A stretch of 64,000 bases of DNA, taken from positions 378,667 through 442,666 of the forward strand of contig NZ_JBLBVL010000003.1 of NCBI RefSeq assembly GCF_047250365.1, read 5' to 3'. Shown in pieces: positions 1 through 8,546 of this stretch. How positions within the stretch are numbered: the stretch's first letter is position 1; every line of letters starts with the position of its first letter. The position numbers were made by a program, and so were the translations under genes. This stretch comes from Thaumasiovibrio sp047250365 (GTDB lineage Bacteria > Pseudomonadota > Gammaproteobacteria > Enterobacterales > Vibrionaceae). The notes beneath the pieces are model-generated. The model searched no databases. It was given only the letters and a program-made list of their open reading frames with translations, and was not told the origin of the DNA.

Positions 1-114
1 TTTAATCGCGATGCTCAGTGCGGGTTGTGCGATATGTAACTCGGCTGCAGCTCGGGTGAAGTGGCAGTGTTTGGCTAATACCAAAAAGTAGTGCAATTGT
101 TTTGTGCTCAGCAT
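1..114 (-). CDS. LysR-family transcriptional regulator, N-terminal part only
   Basis: The reverse strand opens with an ATG at 114 and reads 38 codons without a stop to the window edge. The protein starts MLSTKQLHYFLVLAKHCHFT and continues with RAAAELHIAQPALSIAIK, the winged helix-turn-helix of LysR regulators, including the AAxxLHxxQPALS pattern of the recognition helix. The effector-binding domain lies outside the window. The gene is divergent from the MFS exporter at 223, a common pairing in which the regulator controls the exporter; that pairing is inference. Its target ligand cannot be told from this fragment. Confidence 0.85.
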   Translation of the reverse strand, partial: MLSTKQLHYFLVLAKHCHFTRAAAELHIAQPALSIAIK

Positions 115-129
115 CGCGATCACCTGTTT

Positions 130-166
130 ATATATTATTTATATCAACACTATATAAATAATATAT
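130..166. promoter_or_regulatory. 15-bp perfect palindrome in the LysR/MFS divergent promoter region
   Basis: The arms at 130-144 and 152-166 are exact reverse complements (core TATATTATTTATA) around a 7-nt centre. The AT-rich dyad sits between the divergent regulator and exporter starts, where a LysR operator would be expected. The operator role is inference. Confidence 0.5.
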
Positions 167-222
167 TTTTATTATTTTGTCGATATTGCTAGGCTTCAGA
201 TATCACGATATTGGGGTGACTT

Positions 223-1425
223 ATGATACAAGTTGGGTGCCGAGCTTATCGACAATTGACCTTTGCAACCGCATTGGGCTCTTTTGTTGTTTTTTGTAAT
301 CTTTATCTATTTCAGCCATTGCTGCCAATGTTTGCTGAGCAATGGCGAATGAGTGAAACGCAGGTTAATAGTGTGCTAGCGATAACGACCTTCATGTTGG
401 CACTGACGCTCATTCCCTGCGCTGCGCTTTCTGAAAAAATCGGTCGACGGCCTGTAATGCTCGCTGGATTGGCGGTGTTACCTTTGCTGTCTGTGCTGAT
501 GGCCAACACCACGACGTTTTCAATGTTGGTCTTCTACCGTGGTTTAGTTGGGGTGGCTTTGGCCGGTTATGCTGCGGTGGCTGTTGCGTATATGGCAGAA
601 GAGTTAAGCCCATCGGCGTTTAAGTTGGCGTTAGGCGGTTACATCAGTGCCAACTCTATCGGAGGCATTGCCGGGCGCATCTCTGGAGGGTTGCTAAATG
701 ACTGGTTTGGTTGGTCAACGGCGGTATGGATATTGGCTGTTTTTAGTTTGCTCTCGGTGATTTTTATTGCTCGATGTTTGCCAAAACAGCGACACTTCGT
801 CCCGGTTAATGGGGGGATGAAAACAATACATCGCCAATTGGTGATGCATGCTAGGAACGCACAACTGCTGCCTGCTATTTTGATTGGTGGGTTTAACTTT
901 GCCATCTTTGTTAACTTATATTCAGTGATGAGTTTTAGATTAGTGGGCGCACCTTTTTATCTTCCTGTCGGGTATGCCTCTTTAATTTTCTTGTGTTATC
1001 TCGCCGGTACGATTACATCGAAGTTTAGTGGTTATTGGTTAATAGTAGGCCGAACATCTACTGGCATGCTATTGGGGGCTATCGTCAGCGCCATGGGTAT
1101 GTTGGTTGCGGCAAAAGATAACATTGCTTATATGCTACTGGGGTTGCTGTTGGTGAGCGCTGGGGCTTTTTTCATTCACTCATTAGCGTATAGCTGGGTA
1201 GGAGAAAAAGCGCAGCAAGGTAAAGCAACCGCCAATGCACTCTACTTAGTGAGTTATTATGTTGGTGGCAGTTTGGGTGGGTATCTCTTACTGTCAGCTT
1301 GGCAGCAATACCAGTGGACTGGGGTGATGGCGGCGGGTGGTATCCTTTATATTGTATTGATCATCGCCATCAGTAAGGTTCGCCAGCAGGAAGAGCACGT
1401 CGCTTTAGAGGCTGTTTCCAATTAG
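223..1425 (+). CDS. MFS transporter, YnfM-like drug/metabolite exporter
   Basis: A 400-residue inner-membrane protein with about twelve hydrophobic segments and the MFS loop 2-3 signature (EKIGRRPVML, near residue 71). Size and start (LTFATALGSFVVFCNLYLFQPLLP) resemble the YnfM group of the drug:H+ antiporter-1 family, which exports small molecules using the proton gradient. A GGGGTG ribosome-binding site precedes the ATG. It is divergent from a LysR regulator with a long palindrome between them, so local LysR control is likely. The substrate is unknown. Family assignment is firm; the YnfM subgroup is inferred from overall likeness. Confidence 0.85.
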   Translation: MIQVGCRAYRQLTFATALGSFVVFCNLYLFQPLLPMFAEQWRMSETQVNSVLAITTFMLALTLIPCAALSEKIGRRPVMLAGLAVLPLLSVLMANTTTFSMLVFYRGLVGVALAGYAAVAVAYMAEELSPSAFKLALGGYISANSIGGIAGRISGGLLNDWFGWSTAVWILAVFSLLSVIFIARCLPKQRHFVPVNGGMKTIHRQLVMHARNAQLLPAILIGGFNFAIFVNLYSVMSFRLVGAPFYLPVGYASLIFLCYLAGTITSKFSGYWLIVGRTSTGMLLGAIVSAMGMLVAAKDNIAYMLLGLLLVSAGAFFIHSLAYSWVGEKAQQGKATANALYLVSYYVGGSLGGYLLLSAWQQYQWTGVMAAGGILYIVLIIAISKVRQQEEHVALEAVSN

Positions 1426-1488
1426 GTCCGTATTGTGTTATTTCGCTGCTTTTTGTGCTTAAAGTGCGCAATTTTGGTAAAGTTCACG

Positions 1489-1516
1489 TTGTCATCTAGC
1501 CAAGTGACGGTATACT
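1489..1516 (+). promoter_or_regulatory. sigma-70-type promoter
   Basis: TTGTCA at 1489-1494 and TATACT at 1511-1516 are separated by 16 bp. The start codon of the membrane protein gene follows about 30 nt later. Confidence 0.5.
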
Positions 1517-1546
1517 CGCGTCTTTTTCATGTCTCTTTAAGTTTGT

Positions 1547-2200
1547 ATGCATATGTTGTTTATCGTTACGATGCCAATGGCCTTAGGGGCGTTGGCAGTT
1601 ATCTGTCTATGTTTGTATAAAGGTGAGATCTGCCCGGGACAGCGTGGGCGATTACACAAATGGTTGCCGCTGATCTGTGTGCCATTGGCGTTCAGTGCGG
1701 TACATACATTAACAGCGTTAATCCCATTAGGCTTGCTGATCGGCTTTTGTTTGCAAGTGAAAACAGGAAAAACACGTAATGAAGGCCCTCGTACTTGGTT
1801 ACTTGCCAGTCTCGTTACTGGTGCAGTGATATGGTTGTTTGAAGTAAAATCAATGCCGCTTTCGCTGGCTTTTATTTCACTATTTTCATTTCCACTGATG
1901 GGGTGTGCGTTGGCGCATTTCATTTTAGTCTCTGCCAAAAGTCGCTTACAGGCGTTCCACCGAATTTTGCCTGTTACCGGTGTTATTGCGACGATGTTGA
2001 TGCTGATAGCGCTGTTGGGCTACTGGTCTTCTTTGTCAGATACTCAATTGATTGTCAGCAATGTGCTGGTCTCGTTAGTGACCTTGATTTTCGCTGCGTT
2101 GATTTGGGTCTTTCATGTTTTTCGTGCGACAGCGCCTAATCGCTGGCAGTTGCTCTCGGTAATGTCACTGCTGTTGTTTGCTCTATTGATGCAGCACTGA
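1547..2200 (+). CDS. polytopic membrane protein of unknown function
   Basis: A 217-residue, very hydrophobic protein with six or seven probable membrane segments (roughly residues 4-24, 42-66, 84-100, 104-126, 140-160, 166-190, 198-215) and short loops. I see no catalytic motif and do not recognise the family. The start is uncertain: ATGs at 1547 and 1553 both have poor ribosome-binding sites. A good promoter lies just upstream at 1489-1516, so it is probably transcribed on its own rather than with the MFS gene. The reading frame is clean and codon use resembles its neighbours, so I take it as a real chromosomal gene. Confidence 0.7.
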   Translation: MHMLFIVTMPMALGALAVICLCLYKGEICPGQRGRLHKWLPLICVPLAFSAVHTLTALIPLGLLIGFCLQVKTGKTRNEGPRTWLLASLVTGAVIWLFEVKSMPLSLAFISLFSFPLMGCALAHFILVSAKSRLQAFHRILPVTGVIATMLMLIALLGYWSSLSDTQLIVSNVLVSLVTLIFAALIWVFHVFRATAPNRWQLLSVMSLLLFALLMQH

Positions 2201-2210
2201 TTTCGTTCCG

Positions 2211-2321
2211 ATGGATGAATGGTTCGACCATCTCCTTTATCCGTAGGGTTTGCCGTCGTATCGTTTAAAACGGGATTTGGTTGAGTCGCTTAGTCAGATT
2301 ACTCAGTTAAGCGAGAAATAG
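2211..2321 (+). pseudogene. possible small gene interrupted by TAG
   Basis: An ATG at 2211 reads MDEWFDHLLYP, meets TAG at 2244-2246, then stays open for 24 codons (GLPSYRLKRDLVESLSQITQ...) to a second TAG at 2319-2321. The part after the first stop is amphipathic and protein-like. It may be a small protein broken by one nonsense change, or chance. No good ribosome-binding site precedes it. Confidence 0.2.
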
Positions 2322-2354
2322 TGCGGTATTTCACGTCAATTCTTTGTCGACAGA

Positions 2355-2371
2355 GCTAATATGTAATTAGC
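2355..2371. promoter_or_regulatory. small inverted repeat upstream of the DUF4250 gene
   Basis: GCTAAT at 2355-2360 and ATTAGC at 2366-2371 are perfect reverse complements with a 5-nt centre, about 50 nt before the DUF4250 start. It may be an operator or chance. Confidence 0.2.
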
Positions 2372-2421
2372 GACGCAGTCGAAGTCCTGGTCGTAGACAC
2401 CACGATTGTTAAGGAGATGGT

Positions 2422-2610
2422 ATGGAAATACATAATCTACTGAGCTTAGATAGCCGTATAGCACTGGGTATTGTGAATGAGCGGCTTCGTTTAGAGTGTG
2501 ACAGCATGGAAGAACTTGTTCTTCGTTACGAATTGGACGTGGAAGCGCTAGTCAGTAAAATGGCCGACTTAGGTTACCACTACGATGCGATAACCAATCA
2601 ATTTAAGTAA
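2422..2610 (+). CDS. DUF4250 domain protein
   Basis: A 62-residue soluble protein covering the whole DUF4250 family length. The C-terminal stretch LVSKMADLGYHYDAITNQFK matches the family hallmark (LxxxGYHYDxxxNQFK), and the N-terminus LLSLDSRIALGIVNERLR matches the family pattern of a short helix followed by IALxxxNxxLR. The strong AAGGAGATGGT ribosome-binding site just before ATG supports the start and good expression. The function of DUF4250 is not known to me. It is convergent with metR. No promoter is obvious, but the 220 nt upstream hold a small inverted repeat at 2355-2371. Confidence 0.85.
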   Translation: MEIHNLLSLDSRIALGIVNERLRLECDSMEELVLRYELDVEALVSKMADLGYHYDAITNQFK

Positions 2611-2634
2611 ATCTGCGCAGCTGCAATCGAGCTG

Positions 2635-3567
2635 TCACAGCGTGTTACTGTGGCTGCGTACCGTTTTTATCCCTTCTAAGTGACCATGGCATTGCTGCCG
2701 AGCAATGCTAAAAAACGACTGTAGATAGCGACGTTTTTTATCATTATCACGTACAGCAGCATAGAGTCTACGCCACAAACCGCTCCCCAGTGGACGAGAG
2801 ACAATCAGCCCTTGTTGCGCATAATCATAAACAGCCCAGTTAGGTAATGCAGCTATTCCTAACCCCGCCGACACCATCTGTATGAGCATCAGAGTATTGT
2901 CTGCCTGTTTCCACTGCTTGGGCTCGACACCAGCAGGAGAAAGAAAGTGATTAACGATGTCTAAACGCTGTTTTTGTACGGGGTAACTGAGCAGGGTTTG
3001 ATCTGCAATATCTTCTGGGTTTATGGTCGTGTGATTAATCAGGGGGTGATTGGTAGCCATAATCAGTTGCATCTCAAAATCAAATAGCGCTTCGTAATGG
3101 ATCTCACCGCGTGGACGAATATCCGATGTCACGACTAAATCTAATTCGCCTTGAATTAGAGCAGGGAGAGGATCGAAGCCGAAGCCGGAGGAAAAATCGA
3201 GCTCTACCTCAGGCCAATGGGTCTGATAGTCCTTGATGGCGGGCATCAGCCACTGAAAACAAGAATGACAATCTATCGCCATGTGAAGCCGTCCATTGAT
3301 CTCTTCTTTTAAAGCAACAAGCTCATTTTCTGTGCGCGTTATCATTGGTAGAACTTGATCGGCCAATGCTAATAGCACTTTTCCCTCGGCAGTGAAGTTG
3401 ACAGGTTTAGTTTTGCGTAAGAACAGTGGGCTACAAAGCTTTTGCTCCAACTCTTTGATTTGGTGTGATAGCGCTGATTGGGTAAGACATAAGATATTGG
3501 CGGTGGCCGTCAATGAACCAGTCTCTCGTAGGGTTGCGAGTGTACGTAGATGTTTAAGCTCTAACAT
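2635..3567 (-). CDS. metR: MetR, LysR-type activator of methionine genes
   Basis: A 310-residue LysR regulator: N-terminal winged helix (LKHLRTLATLRETGSLTATA, then LCLTQSALSHQIKELE) and a C-terminal effector domain. The sequences IDCHSCFQWLMPA and SGFGFDPLPAL in the effector domain are typical of MetR. MetR binds TGAA-N5-TTCA boxes and uses homocysteine as coregulator to activate metE and other methionine genes. It is divergent from metE with 102 bp between their start codons, and a perfect box overlaps its own start, the classic arrangement for activating metE and repressing itself. Length and context agree with the family. Confidence 0.95.
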   Translation of the reverse strand: MLELKHLRTLATLRETGSLTATANILCLTQSALSHQIKELEQKLCSPLFLRKTKPVNFTAEGKVLLALADQVLPMITRTENELVALKEEINGRLHMAIDCHSCFQWLMPAIKDYQTHWPEVELDFSSGFGFDPLPALIQGELDLVVTSDIRPRGEIHYEALFDFEMQLIMATNHPLINHTTINPEDIADQTLLSYPVQKQRLDIVNHFLSPAGVEPKQWKQADNTLMLIQMVSAGLGIAALPNWAVYDYAQQGLIVSRPLGSGLWRRLYAAVRDNDKKRRYLQSFFSIARQQCHGHLEGIKTVRSHSNTL

Positions 3568-3579
3568 GAATTATTTTCA
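3567..3579. promoter_or_regulatory. MetR binding box
   Basis: TGAATTATTTTCA matches the MetR consensus TGAA-N5-TTCA exactly. It lies between metR and metE and touches the first base of the metR start codon, fitting autorepression and metE activation. Binding itself is inferred. Confidence 0.7.
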
Positions 3580-3669
3580 ACGTCCATTTGAATTAATTGT
3601 GATTGTTTCATTCAAGATACTCCTAGATTATGGTTCTGTAAACATCTAGACGGCTAAAAGGATATGAAT

Positions 3670-5934
3670 ATGACCACGACTCACATTTTAGGTTACCCAC
3701 GCATTGGTGCGAAGCGGGAACTGAAATTCGCCTTAGAATCTTATTGGCAGGGAGACATTGACCAAAAAGCGCTGAATGCGGTCGCAGCATCGCTAAGAGC
3801 AACACATTGGAAGGATCAAGCTGAGGCAGGGCTGGAGTACGTTACAGTCGGAGATTTTGCTTGGTATGATCATGTATTAACAACCAGTTTGATGTTGGGG
3901 AACATCCCTCGTCGTCACGCTAATGGTCACCCGGACCTTGATACGCTGTTTCGTATTGCCCGTGGTCGCGCCAAAACGGAGTGTGGGTGTGCTGCTGCTG
4001 ACATGACCAAGTGGTTTAATACCAACTATCACTATATCGTGCCTGAATTTGAACAAGATACGCAGTTCTCATTGAGTTGGCATCAATTGTTTGAAGAGAT
4101 AGCAGAAGCACAACAACAAGGGCACAAAGTAAAGCCTGTATTACTGGGTCCTCTCTCTTACCTGTGGCTGGGTGTTGAAAAATCAACCGATTTCGATCGC
4201 TTAACGCTATTGCCACGCTTATTGGCTGCCTATCAGCAAATTATTCAAAAGTTGGTCGCACTTAACATTGATTGGGTACAGATAGATGAGCCCATTCTAG
4301 CGCTAGATTTACCTCAAGCGTGGCGGGCGAGTTTTAAGCTCGCTTATCAAGTAATACGCGGTGATATAAAGGTCCTTCTAACAACCTACTTTGATGACAT
4401 AGCAACGCAGCTAGATATCATTTCAACATTAGCGATTGATGGCTTACATGTCGATTTAGTGTCCGCACCAAAACAACTCAACGTTGTCGTAGAAACGCTG
4501 CCAAGCGATTGGGTGCTGTCGGTCGGTGTCGTGAATGGTCGTAATGTTTGGCGTAGCGACCTATCGTCTTGGTACAAAACCTTAGCGCCGCTTCAAGCTG
4601 ATTTAGGTGAGCGTTTATGGATCGGCTCTTCGTGTTCATTGCTTCATAGCCCCATTGATTTAGAGAGTGAAGAGAAGCTTGATAAAGGTGCGAAGAGTTG
4701 GTTTGCGTTTGCGAAACAAAAGCTCTCGGAGATCACGCTATTGGCTGACGCCTTAAATGGAAAGCGCGATGCTATAGCACAATGTCATGCTTATAGTGCA
4801 TCGATTGTTGCGCGTCGAAGTGATGAAAAAGTGCATAACTCAAACGTACAGGCTCGGCTTCGTGATTGGAATGCCACACTGGCGCAAAGAAGCGCAGATT
4901 ATCCGTTGCGTGCCCAAGCGCAACAACAGGCACTTAACTTGCCTACTTATCCAACCACTACGATAGGCTCTTTCCCACAAACCAGTGAAATTCGTCAGCA
5001 ACGCCGTCAATTTAAAGCCGGTCAATTAAGTGAAATGGAATACAATTTAGCGTTACGCGGTCACATAAAGGAGGCCATTCAGCGTCAAGAGAAGCTAGAG
5101 TTGGATGTTTTGGTGCATGGTGAAGCAGAGCGCAATGATATGGTCGAGTATTTTGCAGAGTTACTGGATGGCTTTATCTCGACGCAGTTTGGGTGGGTGC
5201 AAAGCTATGGCTCGCGTTGTGTCAAACCTGCTGTGGTGGTGGGTGACATTTCTCGTCCAGCACCGATGACAGTGGAATGGTCGGCTTATGCACAGTCATT
5301 AACCGATAAGAAAGTGAAGGGGATGTTAACTGGCCCTGTTACCATCTTAGGTTGGACGTTCCCACGAGAAGATATTAGCCGTCAACACATAGCCGCTCAG
5401 ATAGCATTGGCGCTACGAGATGAGGTAGCAGATTTACAGGCTGCGGGCATTAACATTATTCAAATTGATGAGCCAGCGATTCGTGAAGGGTTACCGCTTA
5501 AACGGGCAGAGTGGCAAGCGTATCTTGATTGGGCAGTGGAGAGCTTTAAAGTATCGGCTGGCAGTGCCGTGGCAGAGACTCAGATTCATACACACATGTG
5601 TTACAGCGACTTTAACGATATTATCGAGGCGATAGCTGCACTCGATGCAGATGTGATTACCATTGAAACGTCTCGTTCAGATATGGCGTTATTAAATGCG
5701 TTTGAAGTATTTGAGTATCCAAATGCAATTGGTCCAGGTGTCTATGATATTCACTCTCCAAACATCCCAACGGTTGAACAGATGGTAGGTTTGATTGAAA
5801 AGGCTGGTGAACGTATTCCCAAAGAACGATTGTGGGTAAATCCAGATTGTGGACTAAAAACTAGAAACTGGGAAGAGACTGAGGCGGCATTGCGTAATAT
5901 GGTGTCTGCAGCGAAGCAACTTCGACAGGACTAG
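3670..5934 (+). CDS. metE: cobalamin-independent methionine synthase
   Basis: MetE transfers a methyl group from 5-methyltetrahydropteroyl-triglutamate to homocysteine, the last step of methionine synthesis, in the cytosol. The protein is about 754 residues, the usual size, with N-terminal (ILGYPRIGAKRELK) and C-terminal (TTTIGSFPQTSEIR) barrel halves. Zinc ligands are visible in HTHMCYSDF and in NPDCGLKTR near the C-terminus. ATGs occur at 3664 and 3670; the AAGG at 3658-3661 is better placed for the second. It is divergent from metR, whose box lies between, so MetR/homocysteine control is expected. No cobalamin-dependent enzyme is seen in this window. Confidence 0.97.
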   Translation: MTTTHILGYPRIGAKRELKFALESYWQGDIDQKALNAVAASLRATHWKDQAEAGLEYVTVGDFAWYDHVLTTSLMLGNIPRRHANGHPDLDTLFRIARGRAKTECGCAAADMTKWFNTNYHYIVPEFEQDTQFSLSWHQLFEEIAEAQQQGHKVKPVLLGPLSYLWLGVEKSTDFDRLTLLPRLLAAYQQIIQKLVALNIDWVQIDEPILALDLPQAWRASFKLAYQVIRGDIKVLLTTYFDDIATQLDIISTLAIDGLHVDLVSAPKQLNVVVETLPSDWVLSVGVVNGRNVWRSDLSSWYKTLAPLQADLGERLWIGSSCSLLHSPIDLESEEKLDKGAKSWFAFAKQKLSEITLLADALNGKRDAIAQCHAYSASIVARRSDEKVHNSNVQARLRDWNATLAQRSADYPLRAQAQQQALNLPTYPTTTIGSFPQTSEIRQQRRQFKAGQLSEMEYNLALRGHIKEAIQRQEKLELDVLVHGEAERNDMVEYFAELLDGFISTQFGWVQSYGSRCVKPAVVVGDISRPAPMTVEWSAYAQSLTDKKVKGMLTGPVTILGWTFPREDISRQHIAAQIALALRDEVADLQAAGINIIQIDEPAIREGLPLKRAEWQAYLDWAVESFKVSAGSAVAETQIHTHMCYSDFNDIIEAIAALDADVITIETSRSDMALLNAFEVFEYPNAIGPGVYDIHSPNIPTVEQMVGLIEKAGERIPKERLWVNPDCGLKTRNWEETEAALRNMVSAAKQLRQD

Positions 5935-5989
5935 CTCTATTCAAGCCCGTCAGTTCAACTAGGTGGTGCATCGTTAGTTAAAACAAAAC

Positions 5990-6028
5990 AGCCACTATGT
6001 GCTTTTAATAACGAAAGACATAGTGGCT
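5990..6028 (-). terminator. terminator of the torECA operon
   Basis: An 11-bp perfect stem (AGCCACTATGT at 5990-6000 with its complement at 6018-6028) and 17-nt loop, followed on the reverse strand by TGTTTTGTTTT. It lies between the convergent metE and torA ends and probably also limits metE read-through. Confidence 0.65.
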
Positions 6029-6061
6029 CATGGGTGGTGGCAAATCGGTGTTGTTATACGC

Positions 6062-8530
6062 TTAGCTGACCATGATTGGTCCGCCGAAAGCGGTAACGGG
6101 AGGGACATCGCCAGTGAATTTCTCGATTTCTACGACACAGGTGTTGGCGCTGGTGGCTTGAGATAGTTCAGAAGCACCAATGTCGAGCGTCATAGAGTTA
6201 GGGTCTCCATAGGTATCAATGGCTCCGATGGCCTCATTAAGGGGGCCGTACCATGCTCCTTCTTGAATACGAACAACGCCTGGTGGATAGTTGTCGGAAA
6301 CAACTGCACCCACTAATGCTTGCCCGCGATCATTAAACACCCGAACGAGATCACCGTCGGCTATCCCGCGTGACTTAGCATCTTCAGGGCTTATATAGAT
6401 GGGCTCTCTGCCTTGTACGCTATAAGTGGCACGAAATTCTTCTGATTCACACATTTGTGAATGCAGCCGTTTATCGGGATGGCAAGACTGTAACCAGAGT
6501 GGATAAACATCCGACTTAGGCCCGCCATGTGAGCGTTCTGTTTTTTCAAGCCACATTGGATGTCCCTGACACCCTTGATAGCCCATCCTATCGATGGTGC
6601 GACTGAAGATTTCAATGAAACCAGAAGGTGTGCCAAGTGGTGCTATTTCTGGGTCTTCGCGGAAATCGGCATGGCGAACATAGTTACTACCTTTACCAAA
6701 GGTAACCAAGCCATCTTGCCAGAACTGCGCAAAGTCAGGCATGTCAAAATTACCTTTGTTGGCCTCTCGACATTCGTTGTAGAGCATTTCTACCCATTCC
6801 ATCTCGTCCATCCCGCGAGTATATTCTTTGTGTTTTCCCCAACGGCGACAGAGATCGGTGAAAATATCAAAGTCTGTTTTAGACTGATAAAGCGGATCAA
6901 CCAGTTTGTGCATGGCAAGAATGCCACTCGCAGAATAGGCGCCATAAAGGTCAATATCATTGCGCTCAAACTGGGTACAAGCAGGTAAGACAATATCAGA
7001 AAATCGGCAAGTGGCAGTCCAGCAGTAATCAATGCTGACCACGGTATGCAACGTTTGAAACGCTTTTTTCATCCGGTTACGATCTTGATGATGATGCCAA
7101 GGGTTATTGCCACTAAAGACCATCATTTTTATATCGGGTAGGGTAACCGTAGCACCGTTATAGTTGATCTTTTTCCCTGGCTCTAACAGTGCATCAACCC
7201 AACGTGCAACGGGAATGGTTCGACTGTAACCATTGAAATCGTCATTGTCCCACTTTGGTTTTTGCCCTGTATCGACATTGCGAGGGAACCCGCCAGGGCC
7301 GGCTGCGCCTGTGGGTGGAACGCCGATACCACTATAGTGATGCGCGTATGACACACCGCCACCAGGCTGACCGATTTGACCTAGCATGGCAGCGATTACA
7401 GCCCCCATCCAATAGGGTTGTTCGCCATGCTCTTGGCGCTGAATACACCAACCAAAGATGATTTGGGTACGATTGGCCGCCATTAAGCGCGCATAGTCAC
7501 GAATTTGATCGGCTTCGATACCACAAATCTCTGCCGCCCATTCTGGTGTTTTTTCAATGTTATCTTTAGATTCGCCCAGTAAGTAGGGTACAAACTCATC
7601 GAACCCCAGTGCATAGGTTTCTAAAAAGCCTTTATCGTATAACTCTTCTTTATAGAGGGTATGCGCGATGCCTAGCATGAAAGGAACATCAGTTTGAGGA
7701 TGAATATATTGATGCTCGCAGTTAAGGTAATTTTGCGTTTTCGATTTTACCGGGTCGATAGAGATAACCCGAATGTCGCCTGATGCCACTTTATCTTTTA
7801 ATTGCTCATAATATTCATAGACTTCATGGGTTTCACATTGCCAACCTACTTGCGTATTTTTGACTGGGTCATTAGCCCAAAAAATAACAACATCACTGTG
7901 TTCAAAAATTTCAGGCCATGATGTTTGCTGTGCGTAAACTTCAGTTGAGCCAAGAACGTAAGGTAGAATAGTTTGTCCAGCACCTGTTGAGTAATCACCA
8001 ACCTTTGTTAAATAGTTGCCGTGCATACCAACGGCACGTTGCATGTGACTGGTACAACTATGGAATTGGCCGGTTTGTCGCCAACCGGTTTGTCCGGCAT
8101 GCAGTGCCCACGGGCCGTAATCTTTTTGCACGCGTTCCAGCTCTCGATAAAACAGATCAAGTGCTTCATCCCAAGTGACTCGCACAAAACGATTATTTCC
8201 CCGCGTATCTGCACTGTATTTGTGTTTTTTTAACCAATCGAGGCGTACCATTGGATAACGTACCCTTGACGGATTATAAATCACCCCTTTTATACCGTTA
8301 ATCATGTCGGTAGGGTATTTATCAAATTCAAGCGGGACAATTTCTTCTACTTTTCCCGCATATATGCGCGCTCGAAATGCGCCAAAGTGTGAGCCAGAAA
8401 CTCGCCATATTCCCGCTTTGCTATTTTCCTCAGTAGCGTGCGCGAGTGGCGAAAGAAGACTTGGACCAATAATCGCAGAGGTACTTCCTGCTGCCAGCCC
8501 TTTAATAAACTGTCGACGACTGATAGTCAT
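6062..8530 (-). CDS. torA: trimethylamine N-oxide reductase catalytic subunit
   Basis: TorA is the periplasmic molybdopterin enzyme that reduces trimethylamine N-oxide to trimethylamine in anaerobic respiration. The 822-residue protein starts with a twin-arginine signal (SRRQFIKGLAAG, hydrophobic core, then LAHA) and continues as a DMSO-reductase-family enzyme, with ADTRGNNRFVRVTWDEALD and QTGWRQTGQFHSCTSHMQRA early in the mature chain. It is last in torECA, 16 bp after torC, the cytochrome that feeds it electrons. Its chaperone gene torD lies about 4 kb away on the same strand rather than in the operon. Export through Tat as a folded, cofactor-loaded protein is inferred from the signal and family. 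Confidence 0.96.
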   Translation of the reverse strand: MTISRRQFIKGLAAGSTSAIIGPSLLSPLAHATEENSKAGIWRVSGSHFGAFRARIYAGKVEEIVPLEFDKYPTDMINGIKGVIYNPSRVRYPMVRLDWLKKHKYSADTRGNNRFVRVTWDEALDLFYRELERVQKDYGPWALHAGQTGWRQTGQFHSCTSHMQRAVGMHGNYLTKVGDYSTGAGQTILPYVLGSTEVYAQQTSWPEIFEHSDVVIFWANDPVKNTQVGWQCETHEVYEYYEQLKDKVASGDIRVISIDPVKSKTQNYLNCEHQYIHPQTDVPFMLGIAHTLYKEELYDKGFLETYALGFDEFVPYLLGESKDNIEKTPEWAAEICGIEADQIRDYARLMAANRTQIIFGWCIQRQEHGEQPYWMGAVIAAMLGQIGQPGGGVSYAHHYSGIGVPPTGAAGPGGFPRNVDTGQKPKWDNDDFNGYSRTIPVARWVDALLEPGKKINYNGATVTLPDIKMMVFSGNNPWHHHQDRNRMKKAFQTLHTVVSIDYCWTATCRFSDIVLPACTQFERNDIDLYGAYSASGILAMHKLVDPLYQSKTDFDIFTDLCRRWGKHKEYTRGMDEMEWVEMLYNECREANKGNFDMPDFAQFWQDGLVTFGKGSNYVRHADFREDPEIAPLGTPSGFIEIFSRTIDRMGYQGCQGHPMWLEKTERSHGGPKSDVYPLWLQSCHPDKRLHSQMCESEEFRATYSVQGREPIYISPEDAKSRGIADGDLVRVFNDRGQALVGAVVSDNYPPGVVRIQEGAWYGPLNEAIGAIDTYGDPNSMTLDIGASELSQATSANTCVVEIEKFTGDVPPVTAFGGPIMVS

Positions 8531-8546
8531 ATGTCACCTTCCTGCG

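Noticed and set aside
1537..1938. Reverse-strand frame opposite the unknown membrane protein
   Set aside because: The forward frame is longer, hydrophobic in a structured way and has a promoter; the reverse frame has no such support.
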